A DNA stretch of 47,035 nucleotides from contig DAIOGN010000006.1 in assembly GCA_036745245.1 (NCBI GenBank), positions 1 to 47,035 on the forward strand, written 5' to 3'. Below are positions 15,487 to 24,767 of this stretch, piece by piece. Every line of letters starts with the position of its first letter. Position 1 is the stretch's first letter. Source of the DNA: DAIOGN01 sp036745245 (GTDB taxonomy: Bacteria; Zixibacteria; MSB-5A5; JAUVRN01). The notes under the pieces were generated by a model that did no database searches, was not told the DNA's origin, and was given only the letters and a program-made list of their open reading frames with translations. The position numbers and the translations under genes are program-made.

Positions 15487-16908
15487 ATGAATTTTGTCAC
15501 CGTGGCCTTCGTCCTGTACTTCACGGCCGTCTTCGTCGTCTACTGGCGCCTGGATCGCAGGGGCCAGAGCATCCTGCTTCTGGCGTCCAGCCTTTACTTC
15601 TACGCACAGTGGGACTGGCGATTCCTCGGGCTCATCATTCTGTCCGCGCTGCTCGACTTTGTGGCGGGCCGGCGCGTCCATCTGGCCACCACGCCCCGGG
15701 CGCGACGAGGCTGGCTTCTCGTCAGTCTGATTGGCCATCTGGGCATCCTCAGTTATTTCAAGTACTTCAACTTCTTCGCTGGGAGCCTGGCCGCGCTTCT
15801 GGAATCCTTCGGGATCCAAGCGTCCTGGACTACACTGAACATCGTCCTGCCTGTGGGCGTGTCGTTCTACTCGTTCCACCCCATGACCTACACGCTCGAC
15901 ATTTACCGTCGTCAGCTCAAACCGGTGGATTCCCTGCTCGACTTTGGGACGTTTGTGGCGTTTTTCCCACAATTGGTGGCCGGGCCCATCGTGCGCGCCA
16001 GCGAGTTTCTATATCAGCTCGAGGTGCGTCGCACATTTCAGCCCTCGCAATTCCACGACGGCTTGCGCAGGTTCCTTCTAGGCTTCTTCAAGAAGGCTTT
16101 CGTGGCGGATTACCTGGCGTTGCACGTGGTAGACCCTGTGTTTACCGCTCCGGCCGAGTACTCTACAGGAAGCCATTGGCTCGCTCTGCTTGGCTACACA
16201 ACTCAGATCTATTGTGACTTCTCGGGCTATTCGAGCATGGCCGTGGGCTCGGCGCTCATGCTGGGCCTGAAGCTACCGGAGAACTTCAACTTCCCATATC
16301 TCGCCACGAGCATGTCGGATTTCTGGAGGCGCTGGCACATGTCGATGTCACGATTCTTTCGTGACTACGTGTACGTCAGCCTCGGAGGTAACCGCAAGGG
16401 TATGCCGCGGACCGTCCTGAACCTCGCCGCCACCACCTTGCTTAGCGGACTGTGGCACGGCGCCAACTGGACATTTGTGGTGTGGGGCGGGTTGCATGGC
16501 GTGTTCATTGCCATAAATCAAGTCTGGCGCTCCATCGCCCGCCCGGCGGGGGCACTAAGCGTTTTAGGGCGCGTGCTCGCCACAGTGGCTTCGTGGGTCT
16601 GCGTGCAGTCCGCCGTATGGCTGGCCTGGGTAATATTCCGTTCCACCGATTTTCATTCTGCTCGTGTGTTCCTGGGGGGGCTATTCGAATCCGCGGGCAC
16701 CCGCGTGATCGCCCTCGACATGTTGATGCTTGTGGCGTTCGTCTCCTGCGTGATCGACCACCTGTTCGGGCTGTGGTTTGAGCGGCGTGGCCACGCGCGT
16801 GTGTACGTTCCACCGCTCGCCGAGGCCGCTTTCTTCGCGGTGCTCATTGTCTTCATGTTCCACGCCATTCCCAAAGATGCCAACCCCTTCATCTATTTTC
16901 AATTCTGA
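15487..16908 (+). CDS. MBOAT-family O-acyltransferase (AlgI-like)
   Basis: The 473-residue polytopic membrane protein belongs to the MBOAT family, which moves acetyl groups across the inner membrane to polysaccharides (AlgI, DltB, PatA). Diagnostic segments are SLYFYAQWDWRFLGLI, YFKYFNFF, LPVGVSFYSFHPMTYTLDIY, FFPQLVAGPIVR, then FWRRWHMSMSRFFRDYVY, SLGGNRKG and the catalytic-His region LLSGLWHGANWTFVVWGGLH. The frame is open to 15157, but family similarity starts at MNFVTVAFVLYF; the ATG at 15487 follows GGAG with a 7-nt spacer. It overlaps the downstream SGNH gene by one base, so the two are translationally coupled, a usual arrangement for MBOAT with its AlgJ/AlgX-like partner. Confidence 0.95.
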   Translation: MNFVTVAFVLYFTAVFVVYWRLDRRGQSILLLASSLYFYAQWDWRFLGLIILSALLDFVAGRRVHLATTPRARRGWLLVSLIGHLGILSYFKYFNFFAGSLAALLESFGIQASWTTLNIVLPVGVSFYSFHPMTYTLDIYRRQLKPVDSLLDFGTFVAFFPQLVAGPIVRASEFLYQLEVRRTFQPSQFHDGLRRFLLGFFKKAFVADYLALHVVDPVFTAPAEYSTGSHWLALLGYTTQIYCDFSGYSSMAVGSALMLGLKLPENFNFPYLATSMSDFWRRWHMSMSRFFRDYVYVSLGGNRKGMPRTVLNLAATTLLSGLWHGANWTFVVWGGLHGVFIAINQVWRSIARPAGALSVLGRVLATVASWVCVQSAVWLAWVIFRSTDFHSARVFLGGLFESAGTRVIALDMLMLVAFVSCVIDHLFGLWFERRGHARVYVPPLAEAAFFAVLIVFMFHAIPKDANPFIYFQF

Positions 16909-18131
16909 TGGCCACTCTGAACCCTGTGCAGGCATCCGGCTTCAGCACCCTCCGCAGCCATCTTCGCGCCATGCCGGCCGTTCGTTATCTGTGGTGGGGG
17001 ATGCTGGTACTTGAGGGTCTCTGTATCGTGGTCCTGCCGTTTTTCGTGCCAAAGCACGTCTACCTGCGGGCCTATTTGGAGGAGGCCGCGGAGAAACAAA
17101 CCCTGGCCTTTTCGCGCGACCAGGATCCCTATCTCATGTGGGATGGCGCCACAGGCTGGCGTAACCGACCCCTCGCCAAGAATGGCCACTGGGACGTGGA
17201 TGAACTCGGTTCGCGCAGCTCGGAACCCCTCTCACGAGCTCATGGGAACAAGCGGCGACTGGTATTTCTCGGAAGCTCCATGACCAACGGCGGGATGCAC
17301 GTGTCCAACGAGGAGACGGTTTCGGCGTACGCATCGGACGCCACGACCGAATGCCTCAACTTTGCAACCATGGCCTATTCCGTGGATCAGGCTCTCCTGT
17401 TGTATTCGGAATACGCCCGGGACTTTGGGGCGGATGTGGTCGTGCTGGGTCTCGACGACTCACCGGAGGCCGGGCTCGAGAACCGCTACGTCCCCTTTCG
17501 CAGGCGTGACGAAGTGAACATGCCCTACGCGAAGCCGCGCTTCACGCTTTCAGGTGACCGGCTTGAACTCCTGCCGCCCCCCTCACGGGACACCCTGGCC
17601 TCCATGTTGACGAGTGACGGATTTTTTGATGAGCTGATGGGCAGCGACCGGTACTACACACAATTCGCGCGCTTCATGCGATTCGGCCAATTGCCAGTGT
17701 CCGCCACGCTTTTGAAAGGCTACGAACGGGCTCAACGAGCCGCGCTGGCACTCTCCGACGCCGACCCGCATCAATACGATCTGTTGCTCGCACTTCTGCA
17801 GAAGCTGTCGCAGGCGGTCGATTCCGACGGAGCCCGGCTCGTCATCATGACCATGCCGACCTTTGAAACTGTTTTCCCTTCGCGTTGGCGGCAGTATCTG
17901 CCCGACCGTCATGAGGACCTCGTTGACCTGCTCCACCGGGCGGATTTTCTGGTGGTGGACGGGCGAGAGATACTGCGCCGGCAGGACGTGCCGCCCCGCA
18001 GCCTGTTCACGGGTGACCTTGTGCACTACAAGCCGGCAGCCAATCGCGCCATCGCCACGGCCCTTACAAACGCCCTGTCCGAGGCACGTAGTACGGGCGG
18101 TTCGCCCGCCGACACGGCGACTGCGCCCTGA
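16908..18131 (+). CDS. SGNH-hydrolase-like partner of the MBOAT acyltransferase (AlgJ/AlgX type)
   Basis: 407 residues with one N-terminal membrane anchor (about 27-47, YLWWGMLVLEGLCIVVLPFF) and a periplasmic domain. The SGNH-like blocks are visible: LVFLGSSMTNGG (block I with the nucleophile Ser), NFATMAYSVDQ (block II-like), VVVLGLDDS, and GDLVHYKPAANRAIA (DxxH block V). Such proteins complete polysaccharide O-acetylation by taking acetyl groups from the MBOAT partner. The start overlaps the MBOAT stop (TGATG). The substrate glycan is unknown. The C-terminal 20 residues (STGGSPADTATAP) look disordered. Confidence 0.85.
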   Translation: MATLNPVQASGFSTLRSHLRAMPAVRYLWWGMLVLEGLCIVVLPFFVPKHVYLRAYLEEAAEKQTLAFSRDQDPYLMWDGATGWRNRPLAKNGHWDVDELGSRSSEPLSRAHGNKRRLVFLGSSMTNGGMHVSNEETVSAYASDATTECLNFATMAYSVDQALLLYSEYARDFGADVVVLGLDDSPEAGLENRYVPFRRRDEVNMPYAKPRFTLSGDRLELLPPPSRDTLASMLTSDGFFDELMGSDRYYTQFARFMRFGQLPVSATLLKGYERAQRAALALSDADPHQYDLLLALLQKLSQAVDSDGARLVIMTMPTFETVFPSRWRQYLPDRHEDLVDLLHRADFLVVDGREILRRQDVPPRSLFTGDLVHYKPAANRAIATALTNALSEARSTGGSPADTATAP

Positions 18132-18196
18132 GTTTCCACGCGCGCGTGTTCTTTGTAGTAGCGAACCCTTAGTCAAGAGTCGCCCGACCTGCCGCA

Positions 18197-19724
18197 CTAC
18201 AGGGGGCGGAAACGCCTCAGCCCCCATTTGGCGAGCTCACGAATCCTGCGGCGTTCAGGTTCGGTGTAAAACCCAAAGGCCGCCAGAAGCACCGGGAAGG
18301 AGAGCACCAGAAGCGTCTTCAAGGCGAGACCGAGAATCAGGCTCTCCGGATCCCAGATCACGGAGACCGCGTACCCGAGGCCGGCAGCGACAAGCAGTTT
18401 GACCAGCCGGGACCATTGATAGGGGATCACCAGGTATCGATGTTCAATCCAGTATTGCAGACAGAATAGTAGTGTACACGAGGCCAGCGTGGCCCACGNN
18501 NNNNNNNNAGCAGAGAGGGGGGGAGGTGAGAGAGCCAGATGCCAGCGTGGCCCACGCCGCTCCCCACATGCCCAGAGGCGGAATGAGTAAGGGTGCGAGA
18601 ATAAGCTTCAAACCAGCGGCCACGGCCCCGACCCAGGCGATGTGCCTTGTCTTCTTGGCCAGCAACACACCGAGCTGCATCAGAAGCGAGCCCCCCCACA
18701 TCAGGTAAGACAGGGCCACCATGGGAACGACGAGACGTGAGGCATGAAATTCCGGCGGCGACATGAAGGGAATCAGATCCTGCGTGAAGGTGGAGATGGC
18801 CAGCACCAGGAACATCCCGAGAAAACAGTAGTAGGTGAACACGTTGGAGTACGTCTCTTTGGCATCCTTCTGGTGAGCGATCTCGAACGCCTTCGGCCGC
18901 CACACGGCTAGAAACGGCTCGGTAAGCAACGGGCTGACCGCCATGGCAAACTTGGATCCCAGGGCATAGATGCCCACCACCGAAAGCGTGGAGTAACGCT
19001 CCAGGAAAAACCGATCACTCAGATGCAGCACAAAGACGGACAGTCCGCTGGCAATGTAAGGGAGGCCGTAGCTGGTCATGGCCCGCAGATCGGGCCAGGA
19101 GACCCGAAAGCCCGTTTTCCGAAAGGTATACGCTGACAGAATCAGGGTCGCCGCAATCTGAGACAGGAGCGTGCTGACCAGGATCCCTTCGACTCCCCAC
19201 TTCATGCCCACCAGAAAGAGGATGTTCAGGCCGAGGCCCATCAGAAGGCGCGCTACAGATATGATGGTAAAGAGCACGGACTTCTGCTGCGCCCGGAGAT
19301 AGTTGAGTGGCACCTCTGCACAGACCGTGAGGGCGAGCGAGATAAACGCGAGTCGAAAGAGGTTTCGATTATCGGTGGAATGAAATACGAGCCCTGAAAT
19401 GTTCGGGGACAGGGCGACCAGCCCAATTCCCATGGCCACCGCGATGCCCCACACGGAGACGTGAGCCGTACTCACGATCCGGCGGCGGTCCTCGGGATCG
19501 TCGGAATCATAATAGAATCTCAGAACGGCATTGCTCACGCCCATCGCCATGAACATGCCGGCAAAGTACCCCGAAAGCTCCACCAGTTCGAGCGTACCGT
19601 AATCGCTGGTGGTCAGATAGTTTGTGTAGAACGGGATGAGCAGAAAACTCAGCATCCGATTAAACACGTTGCCGAGCCCGTAGACGAAGTAGTGCCTGCC
19701 GACAGTTTTGATTACGTCCAGCAT
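18197..19724 (-). CDS. Wzx-type polysaccharide flippase, split by a false assembly gap
   Basis: The main frame begins MLDVIKTVGRHYFVYGLGN, followed by FNRMLSFLLIPFYTNYLT and DYGTLELVELSGYFAGMFM, the start of a lipopolysaccharide/polysaccharide flippase of the MATE/MOP superfamily with about 12-14 helices. It appears to stop at 18444 after ten Ns. A second stretch, 18197-18430, encodes the missing C-terminus (IPYQWSRLVKLLVAAGLGYA). A 16-nt sequence is present on both sides of the gap (18483-18498 and 18541-18556). Collapsing the two copies removes exactly 58 nt and gives one uninterrupted 489-residue frame reading WGAAWATLASCTLLF across the join. The gene is therefore almost surely intact in the organism. 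It would flip undecaprenol-linked oligosaccharide to the periplasm. Confidence 0.9.
18483..18556. repeat. 16-nt direct repeat flanking a 10-N gap and junk sequence
   Basis: GCCAGCGTGGCCCACG occurs at 18483-18498 and 18541-18556. Between them are ten Ns and 32 nt of low-complexity G/A-rich sequence that has no coding sense. The pattern fits a scaffolding error in which two contig ends that actually overlap were joined with a nominal gap. Confidence 0.85.
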
Positions 19725-19943
19725 CGTTTTTCTGAAGTGAACTGCCAGTGTCGGCTAGCTTTCGCGCCCGGTCAACCATCTTCAATGCGACCGCAGTGCA
19801 GTTGACCCATGCGCGGATGGTGGATCAACGCTTTCGCAGCGATTCTGAATCATCCCCCCCACGCAAGGGTCCTTCCGATGCTCTCGCCCTTGGCGTCGCG
19901 CTTCATGTTGACCACGAGCCGAAATCGGCCGTACCTATTGTAC

Positions 19944-20672
19944 ATGACGACTCACGAGCGCTGGGAGAAAGCCCAGGCCTATGAACGAAAGCATTGGGAG
20001 CACAAGGCCGAATCCATTCACGCGCACAAGGACGACCTGACCTGGTACAAATGGCGGGCGGATCGCCTGGTCGCTCTCCTGGCCGAGCATGCACCGATTT
20101 CAAACCTGGATCAGGCCGAGATACTCGAGATCGGCAGTGGCCCGGTGGGCATGGCCTCCTTCCTGCCGGGAAGGCAGGTACACGCCATCGATCCCCTGTG
20201 TGATTTCTACACCAGCAGGCCCGACCTGACGCACAACCGCAACCCCCGGGTCCGGTACGTGAATGGGGGAGCCGAGCAACTGCCCTGGGAATCCGGAAAG
20301 TTTGCGCTGGTTGTCATCGACAACGTGATCGACCACACCCAGGATCCGGGTCGCGTACTGGACGAAATCGTTCGCGTCCTGGCTGCAAAAGGGGTGCTGT
20401 ACCTGAGTGTTAACGTGAGAACCCGCTGGGGCTTGATGATGCGCAAACTCATGGAGCGCTTCGAAGTGGACAAGGGGCATCCACATTCGTATACCAGCGA
20501 GATTATGAAAACCCTGGTTCGTTCACACGGTTTTACAGTGCTCTATGACCGCGAGCAGGATCGCGCCGAGGCCAAGCGCATCGAACTGAAAGCGGGGCAC
20601 GCCCGCAGTGTGGTAAAGTTTTTGCTCGGACTGTACGATATTCATTTTGAACTCCTCGCACGCAAGGGATGA
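19944..20672 (+). CDS. SAM-dependent class I methyltransferase
   Basis: 242 residues from the ATG at 19944. The Rossmann-type motif I is ILEIGSGPVGMASFLPG, followed by VHAIDPL (motif II acidic residue), a FALVVIDNVIDHTQDPG segment (motif IV) and VLAAKGVLYLSVNV (post-motif). This is the Methyltransf_11-like pattern. The N-terminus (ERWEKAQAYERKHWE) is helical. The frame is open upstream to 19809, with another ATG at 19905, but the upstream residues look non-coding. No good ribosome binding site precedes either start. Position between flippase and deacetylase genes suggests methylation of a sugar or lipid-linked intermediate, but specificity cannot be read. Confidence 0.87.
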   Translation: MTTHERWEKAQAYERKHWEHKAESIHAHKDDLTWYKWRADRLVALLAEHAPISNLDQAEILEIGSGPVGMASFLPGRQVHAIDPLCDFYTSRPDLTHNRNPRVRYVNGGAEQLPWESGKFALVVIDNVIDHTQDPGRVLDEIVRVLAAKGVLYLSVNVRTRWGLMMRKLMERFEVDKGHPHSYTSEIMKTLVRSHGFTVLYDREQDRAEAKRIELKAGHARSVVKFLLGLYDIHFELLARKG

Positions 20673-20725
20673 GCTCGTAGTACATTAAGGGGGCGCATCC
20701 CTGGTATGGGACAGGGCACGGGCTG

Positions 20726-21796
20726 GTGGAAAAAATCAAACACTTTGTCAAGGCAGCGCTTTACGTTTGCGGCTATTACCACATCCAGAGAGCCGCAGGA
20801 TTGCTGCGGCGACCTGGACCCCGACTTGTCGTATTCGTTTACCACAACGTCAAGCAACAAAGCGATTATTCCGCCGACCGACCCAGTCACTACCAGATCC
20901 GGCCCGAAGTCACCGCCGAAACGCTCTCGGCACATCTGCACGTTGTAAAGAGCCTGTTCCCCGTGCTGCCGCTGGAGGAAGCCCTGAACGGGCTGTTCTC
21001 CGGTCAGCTCGAGAGGGATTCCGCCGCCATCACGTTTGACGACGGCTATCGCTCCTTTAAGCATCTGGTCCTGCCAATCCTCCAGGACCTGAACTTGCCG
21101 GCCACCATGTTTCTGGCCACCGACTACGTGGGTCAGTCGCAGTTCTACTGGTGGGACGAGCTCAACCAGATTATCTTTCAACTCCGTGACGTCGACGTGG
21201 ACCCGGCGAAGCTCGGGTCCGTTCTGGGCGCTCAAAGAACCGCTGCATGGTTCTCCCTCCGGTCCACCCTTCCCGGTTGTCGGAACTTCCTCGAAGAGGT
21301 GGAATCCGAGTTCCGCTACATGTCCAAGTCGTTCCGGTCGGATGGCATCGCAGCTCTGCGTGAGCTATTGCCCGCGGACCGCCGGGCGTTGCTTCGGCCC
21401 GAGGAGATTCTCACGTGGGACGATGTCCGCGAGCTGTCTGCACACTCCATCGATTGGGGTTCGCATACCTGTTCGCATTGTGGCTTCGGCGATGAGTCTC
21501 CACAGACTCTCCTCCGGGAGCTCGAGGAGTCCAAGGCCACCATCGAACGCGAGACGTCTCGACGGGTCACTTCCTTCGCGTATCCCTATGGCGGAGACGG
21601 CGACAGTTACCGGCAGACCCTAGAACTCGTTCGGAAGAGCGGTTACCAGTATGCCCGCACCATGATTCCGGGGTTCAACGATCGGAGGTGCGGTCGGTTG
21701 CTGTTGAGCGCAGCGGTGATCAGCGGCGACAGCCACTCTCGAGCCTCGATCGGCCGAGACATCATGTCCCGCCTGATCCGCACGCCTGGCTCGTAA
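20726..21796 (+). CDS. Polysaccharide deacetylase (NodB/CE4 family)
   Basis: 356 residues from a GTG start at 20726. CE4 motif 1 is AITFDDGYRSF (catalytic Asp plus metal Asp), motif 2 is SHTCSHCGF (HxxxH metal ligands), and motif 3 is SFAYPYGGDGDSYRQ, all in order. It removes N- or O-acetyl groups from a carbohydrate with a divalent metal. A roughly 100-residue segment between motifs 1 and 2 (FYWWDELNQIIFQL … ALRELLPADRR) is the insertion common in exopolysaccharide-locus deacetylases of this type. No signal peptide is apparent, so action on a lipid-linked precursor in the cytoplasm is plausible. It lies 53 nt after the methyltransferase gene on the same strand. Confidence 0.93.
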   Translation: MEKIKHFVKAALYVCGYYHIQRAAGLLRRPGPRLVVFVYHNVKQQSDYSADRPSHYQIRPEVTAETLSAHLHVVKSLFPVLPLEEALNGLFSGQLERDSAAITFDDGYRSFKHLVLPILQDLNLPATMFLATDYVGQSQFYWWDELNQIIFQLRDVDVDPAKLGSVLGAQRTAAWFSLRSTLPGCRNFLEEVESEFRYMSKSFRSDGIAALRELLPADRRALLRPEEILTWDDVRELSAHSIDWGSHTCSHCGFGDESPQTLLRELEESKATIERETSRRVTSFAYPYGGDGDSYRQTLELVRKSGYQYARTMIPGFNDRRCGRLLLSAAVISGDSHSRASIGRDIMSRLIRTPGS

Positions 21797-21845
21797 GAGC
21801 GGTTGGCCTTGCCTTTACCTGGTCCGCAGACACATGCGAGCCAGA

Positions 21846-22964
21846 CTATCCGCCCAGGCACTGTCGGTAAAGGTCTTCATGAGCCGAAAGCATCCGACTG
21901 TGCGAGAACCGCTCCCGTACAGATTGCGCAGCGCGTTCGGCCAGCATGTGCGCTTCGGCGGGCTCGGCCAGAAGGGTTTGCACCCGCTTCGCCAGAAGCT
22001 CGTCGTTGCCAGCCGGTACCAGATATCCGGTCACGCCGTCTTTTATGATCTCGGGATGGCCGCCTACGTCTGAGGCGATCACCGGCACGCGCGAACCCAT
22101 GGCCTCGATTGTGGCCAGCGGGTGACCTTCGGACCACGACGGCATGACACACACGTCCATGCAGCGAATTACCTCCGCCACGTCGCTCCGGAAGCCAAGA
22201 AAGATGACCTGGTCGCCTACGCCCTGCTGCCGCGCCAGGTCCTGAAGCTCTCGCTTGTACTCAGCGTGTTCATGACCCGCCACGAGTAAAAGCAGGTTGG
22301 GCAAGGACGCACGCAATCTGGCGAGAGCATGTATGGCGATGGCATGACCCTTCACCTGACGAACCACCCCCACCATCCCCACGACCGTGGCCTGGGGCGG
22401 GATCCCCAGATCGAGCCGCTTCTGCTCACGATTCAGAGGTGTGTCGAATCTTCTCCAGTCCACGCCATTGTACACTACCTCGACTTTGTTCTGCGGGAAG
22501 TGATGCCGGTTCACGAGCTCCCGCTGCATGTCTGCCGAAACAGCCACGACCTTCCGCGCCAGTGTTTTCACGATCCATCGCCTGACCCGTTCCGATCGTG
22601 AAACCGGGCGCAGCGCGTCGCTTAACGCATGATAGGTGGCCACTACAGGAACGCGGGTGACCGCTCCGGCGATGCAGGCGTAGGCGTTGCTGTCGGGCAG
22701 GTGGGAGTGGATCAACTGCGTGTTAAGCCGGCGCGAGAGGCGAGCCAGCCTCAGTGGAAACTGCAGATCGAAGGCTCTGTCGCTCGGCAAGTAGTGTGGA
22801 GTAATGGATCGCTCGACGAACGCATCGAACAGCCACCCGCGTTTCATGAGTACTACCTGGACAGGCCAACCGGCCTCCAACAGACCGGTCGCCAGCTCGA
22901 GTACTACGGTTTCCGCACCGCCGGGCTCGCTGCTCTCGCTAAAGAGTAGAACGTGTCCTGGCAA
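21846..22964 (-). CDS. Glycosyltransferase family 4
   Basis: 372 residues from a TTG start, preceded by GAGG. The N-terminal Rossmann domain has SEPGGAETVVLELATGL and LIHSHLPDSNAYACIAG. The C-terminal domain carries the donor-binding signature: VGMVGVVRQVKGHAIAIHAL, VMPSWSEGHPLATIEAM (the E-x7-E motif) and PVIASDVGGHPEIIKDGVTG. GT4 enzymes are retaining transferases using nucleotide-activated sugars. It ends 49 nt from the convergent deacetylase gene. The transferred sugar is unknown. Confidence 0.94.
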   Translation of the reverse strand: MPGHVLLFSESSEPGGAETVVLELATGLLEAGWPVQVVLMKRGWLFDAFVERSITPHYLPSDRAFDLQFPLRLARLSRRLNTQLIHSHLPDSNAYACIAGAVTRVPVVATYHALSDALRPVSRSERVRRWIVKTLARKVVAVSADMQRELVNRHHFPQNKVEVVYNGVDWRRFDTPLNREQKRLDLGIPPQATVVGMVGVVRQVKGHAIAIHALARLRASLPNLLLLVAGHEHAEYKRELQDLARQQGVGDQVIFLGFRSDVAEVIRCMDVCVMPSWSEGHPLATIEAMGSRVPVIASDVGGHPEIIKDGVTGYLVPAGNDELLAKRVQTLLAEPAEAHMLAERAAQSVRERFSHSRMLSAHEDLYRQCLGG

Positions 22965-23005
22965 ATCGCCTCGCAGAACGGATCACGGCTGAAGCCTGCC
23001 CCATG

Positions 23006-23716
23006 TCACGACGGCAGCCGATTGCGCCCCTGGTAGATGGAAATGCAGCCGGCCAGGAATCCCGCGGAGAAGATCAATTCCTGAACCTCACTGTGAGCCC
23101 AGTGATTATCGATATTTGCAATGAGTGGGGAATGCACCAACCCCACGACAAAGAAACCCACACACGACAATGGCACGACCGGGAAGGAGATTTTGTTCAT
23201 GAGGCGTCTGGCCGCCGTCCAGAAACGATACGCCAGGGGCAGCAGAATGCCGTTGAGCAGCATGAAGATGCTGAACAATCGATGCGGGTCGACCCAGGCC
23301 GTCGGTCCGCTCAGAGGCTGCAGATTATGGACGTTGAATTCCTTCTGCACATTGGCGGACATCATGGATTCCGGTGTTCCAAAGCCAAAAATTCGCTGAC
23401 CCCAGCTGATCTCTTCGCCGGCCATCCAGAGAAAAAACAAGCCCAGGAGTACGGTCAGGAGTTTCTGCTTCCCGGGGAAGTCCGACTTCGACCTGTGGAG
23501 CACGTGGGCCAGAAGCAGAATGCCCGCGATCAGGTAGAACACGGCCGTGAGGTTCTCTCCCCACGAATCTTCCGTTCCCAGCCAGATGTACGCGGGTTGA
23601 TTGACGAACCACAGCAGAGCGACGCCACCCAGAAACAGGAGGGACACGGTGGTCCACACCAGGAAACTCCGCCCACTCTGGTCTATGGAAAATGTTCCGA
23701 ATGCCGTCTTCTGCAT
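23006..23716 (-). CDS. Uncharacterised integral membrane protein with a GEEISWGQR motif
   Basis: 236 residues with six or seven predicted helices (about 20-40, 55-75, 85-103, 147-163, 178-195, 208-225). Between helices are AGEEISWGQRIFGFGTPE and VQKEFNVHN, which I recognise as the conserved core of a widespread bacterial membrane family with no known function. The two Glu, the Trp and the His-Asn pair could form a polar or metal site in the membrane. The ATG is preceded by GAGGAG. It lies 41 nt upstream of the GT4 gene, which suggests cotranscription and a role around glycan export or lipid handling; this is inference only. Confidence 0.8.
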   Translation of the reverse strand: MQKTAFGTFSIDQSGRSFLVWTTVSLLFLGGVALLWFVNQPAYIWLGTEDSWGENLTAVFYLIAGILLLAHVLHRSKSDFPGKQKLLTVLLGLFFLWMAGEEISWGQRIFGFGTPESMMSANVQKEFNVHNLQPLSGPTAWVDPHRLFSIFMLLNGILLPLAYRFWTAARRLMNKISFPVVPLSCVGFFVVGLVHSPLIANIDNHWAHSEVQELIFSAGFLAGCISIYQGRNRLPS

Positions 23717-23872
23717 TTACGGGTTCTCCTCTCTGAGATTCGCAGCTGAAAGATAGGGAGCGGTTAGCGCGGCGTAAAGACCTCGTTCCACAACCGTGTG
23801 AAGTTCATCCGATCACGCGTACTGCTGCGACGGTCGGGATTTCGGAACTTGCGGGAGCCCAGAGGCCCGCGT

Positions 23873-24715
23873 ATGTTGAGCGCGGCCTTTCCTGGGGGGA
23901 ATGCTGTGGAAGACGCCTCTGAACGCAAGAAACAAGAAATCCTCAATCAGGCCCAGATGGCGGTTCATCTGGGCGAAATTCCAAAAACTCCAGTGGGCGT
24001 GGTGGAACGCTACCGCCAGCTCAAGCACTGGAAGATCTTTCCAAAAGAGTACACGTTCAAGTGCATGGCTCCCTTTGAAGGCAAGCGCATCCTCGATTTT
24101 GGCTGTGGTGAGGGCGAAATCAGCACGCAGCTGGCGCTCCTGGGCGCACAGGTAACGGGCGTGGACATTTCTCCGGAGCTGGTGGACCTGGGGCGTATCC
24201 GCGCCAAACTCGACGGGGTGGAAGACCGGATTCAATTCATCGCGGGAGATATTACCACGCTCAATCTCCCACCCCAGTCGTTCGATCACGTCTTGTGCTA
24301 CGCCGTGTTGCACCATGTCGATCTTCAGGAGACGCCGCCCCACTTGTTGAAGGTGCTGAAGCCGGGGGGCACCATGCTCATGGCAGAACCTACTCTATTT
24401 GTGCGGTTTCTGCGGAAAATAAGAAGGCTCTTTCCCCTCTACGACCCCGGAACCGATACACAGGAGCAATTCACGCAAAAAGAAATAGGCCTCGTTTCGG
24501 CTCACTTTCAGGAGTCTGAAGTGGCCTACTTCAATTGCTTCGCCAGACTACAGCGGCTGTTCCCCAATCGCGACAGGATCGACGAGGGCCACCCCTTCAC
24601 GCGAGCCGCTGTACTGTTCCTGTATTATCTGGATGCGGCGATGATTCGCGTGTTGCCCTTCATGTGGCGCTTCTACGGGAATGCTGTGATCGTGGGGCGT
24701 AAAGCTTCGAAGTAA
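23873..24715 (+). CDS. SAM-dependent class I methyltransferase
   Basis: 280 residues from the ATG at 23873 (AGAGG lies 7 nt before it; a GTG at 23906 behind GGGGGA is also possible). Motif I is ILDFGCGEGEISTQLALLG, motif II VTGVDISPELVDLGR, then FIAGDITTLNLPPQSFDHVL and YAVLHHVDL, followed by LKVLKPGGTMLMAEP. This is a clear Methyltransf_11/25-type enzyme. The first 60 residues are helical and charged. The C-terminus has an LFPLYDPGTDTQEQFT segment and a helical tail, like small-molecule or lipid methyltransferases in glycan loci. Substrate unknown. Confidence 0.9.
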   Translation: MLSAAFPGGNAVEDASERKKQEILNQAQMAVHLGEIPKTPVGVVERYRQLKHWKIFPKEYTFKCMAPFEGKRILDFGCGEGEISTQLALLGAQVTGVDISPELVDLGRIRAKLDGVEDRIQFIAGDITTLNLPPQSFDHVLCYAVLHHVDLQETPPHLLKVLKPGGTMLMAEPTLFVRFLRKIRRLFPLYDPGTDTQEQFTQKEIGLVSAHFQESEVAYFNCFARLQRLFPNRDRIDEGHPFTRAAVLFLYYLDAAMIRVLPFMWRFYGNAVIVGRKASK

Positions 24716-24767
24716 GGTTTCAAGCGATCCGGGACAATACAAGCGAACGCAGCCCGCCCGGATACCG

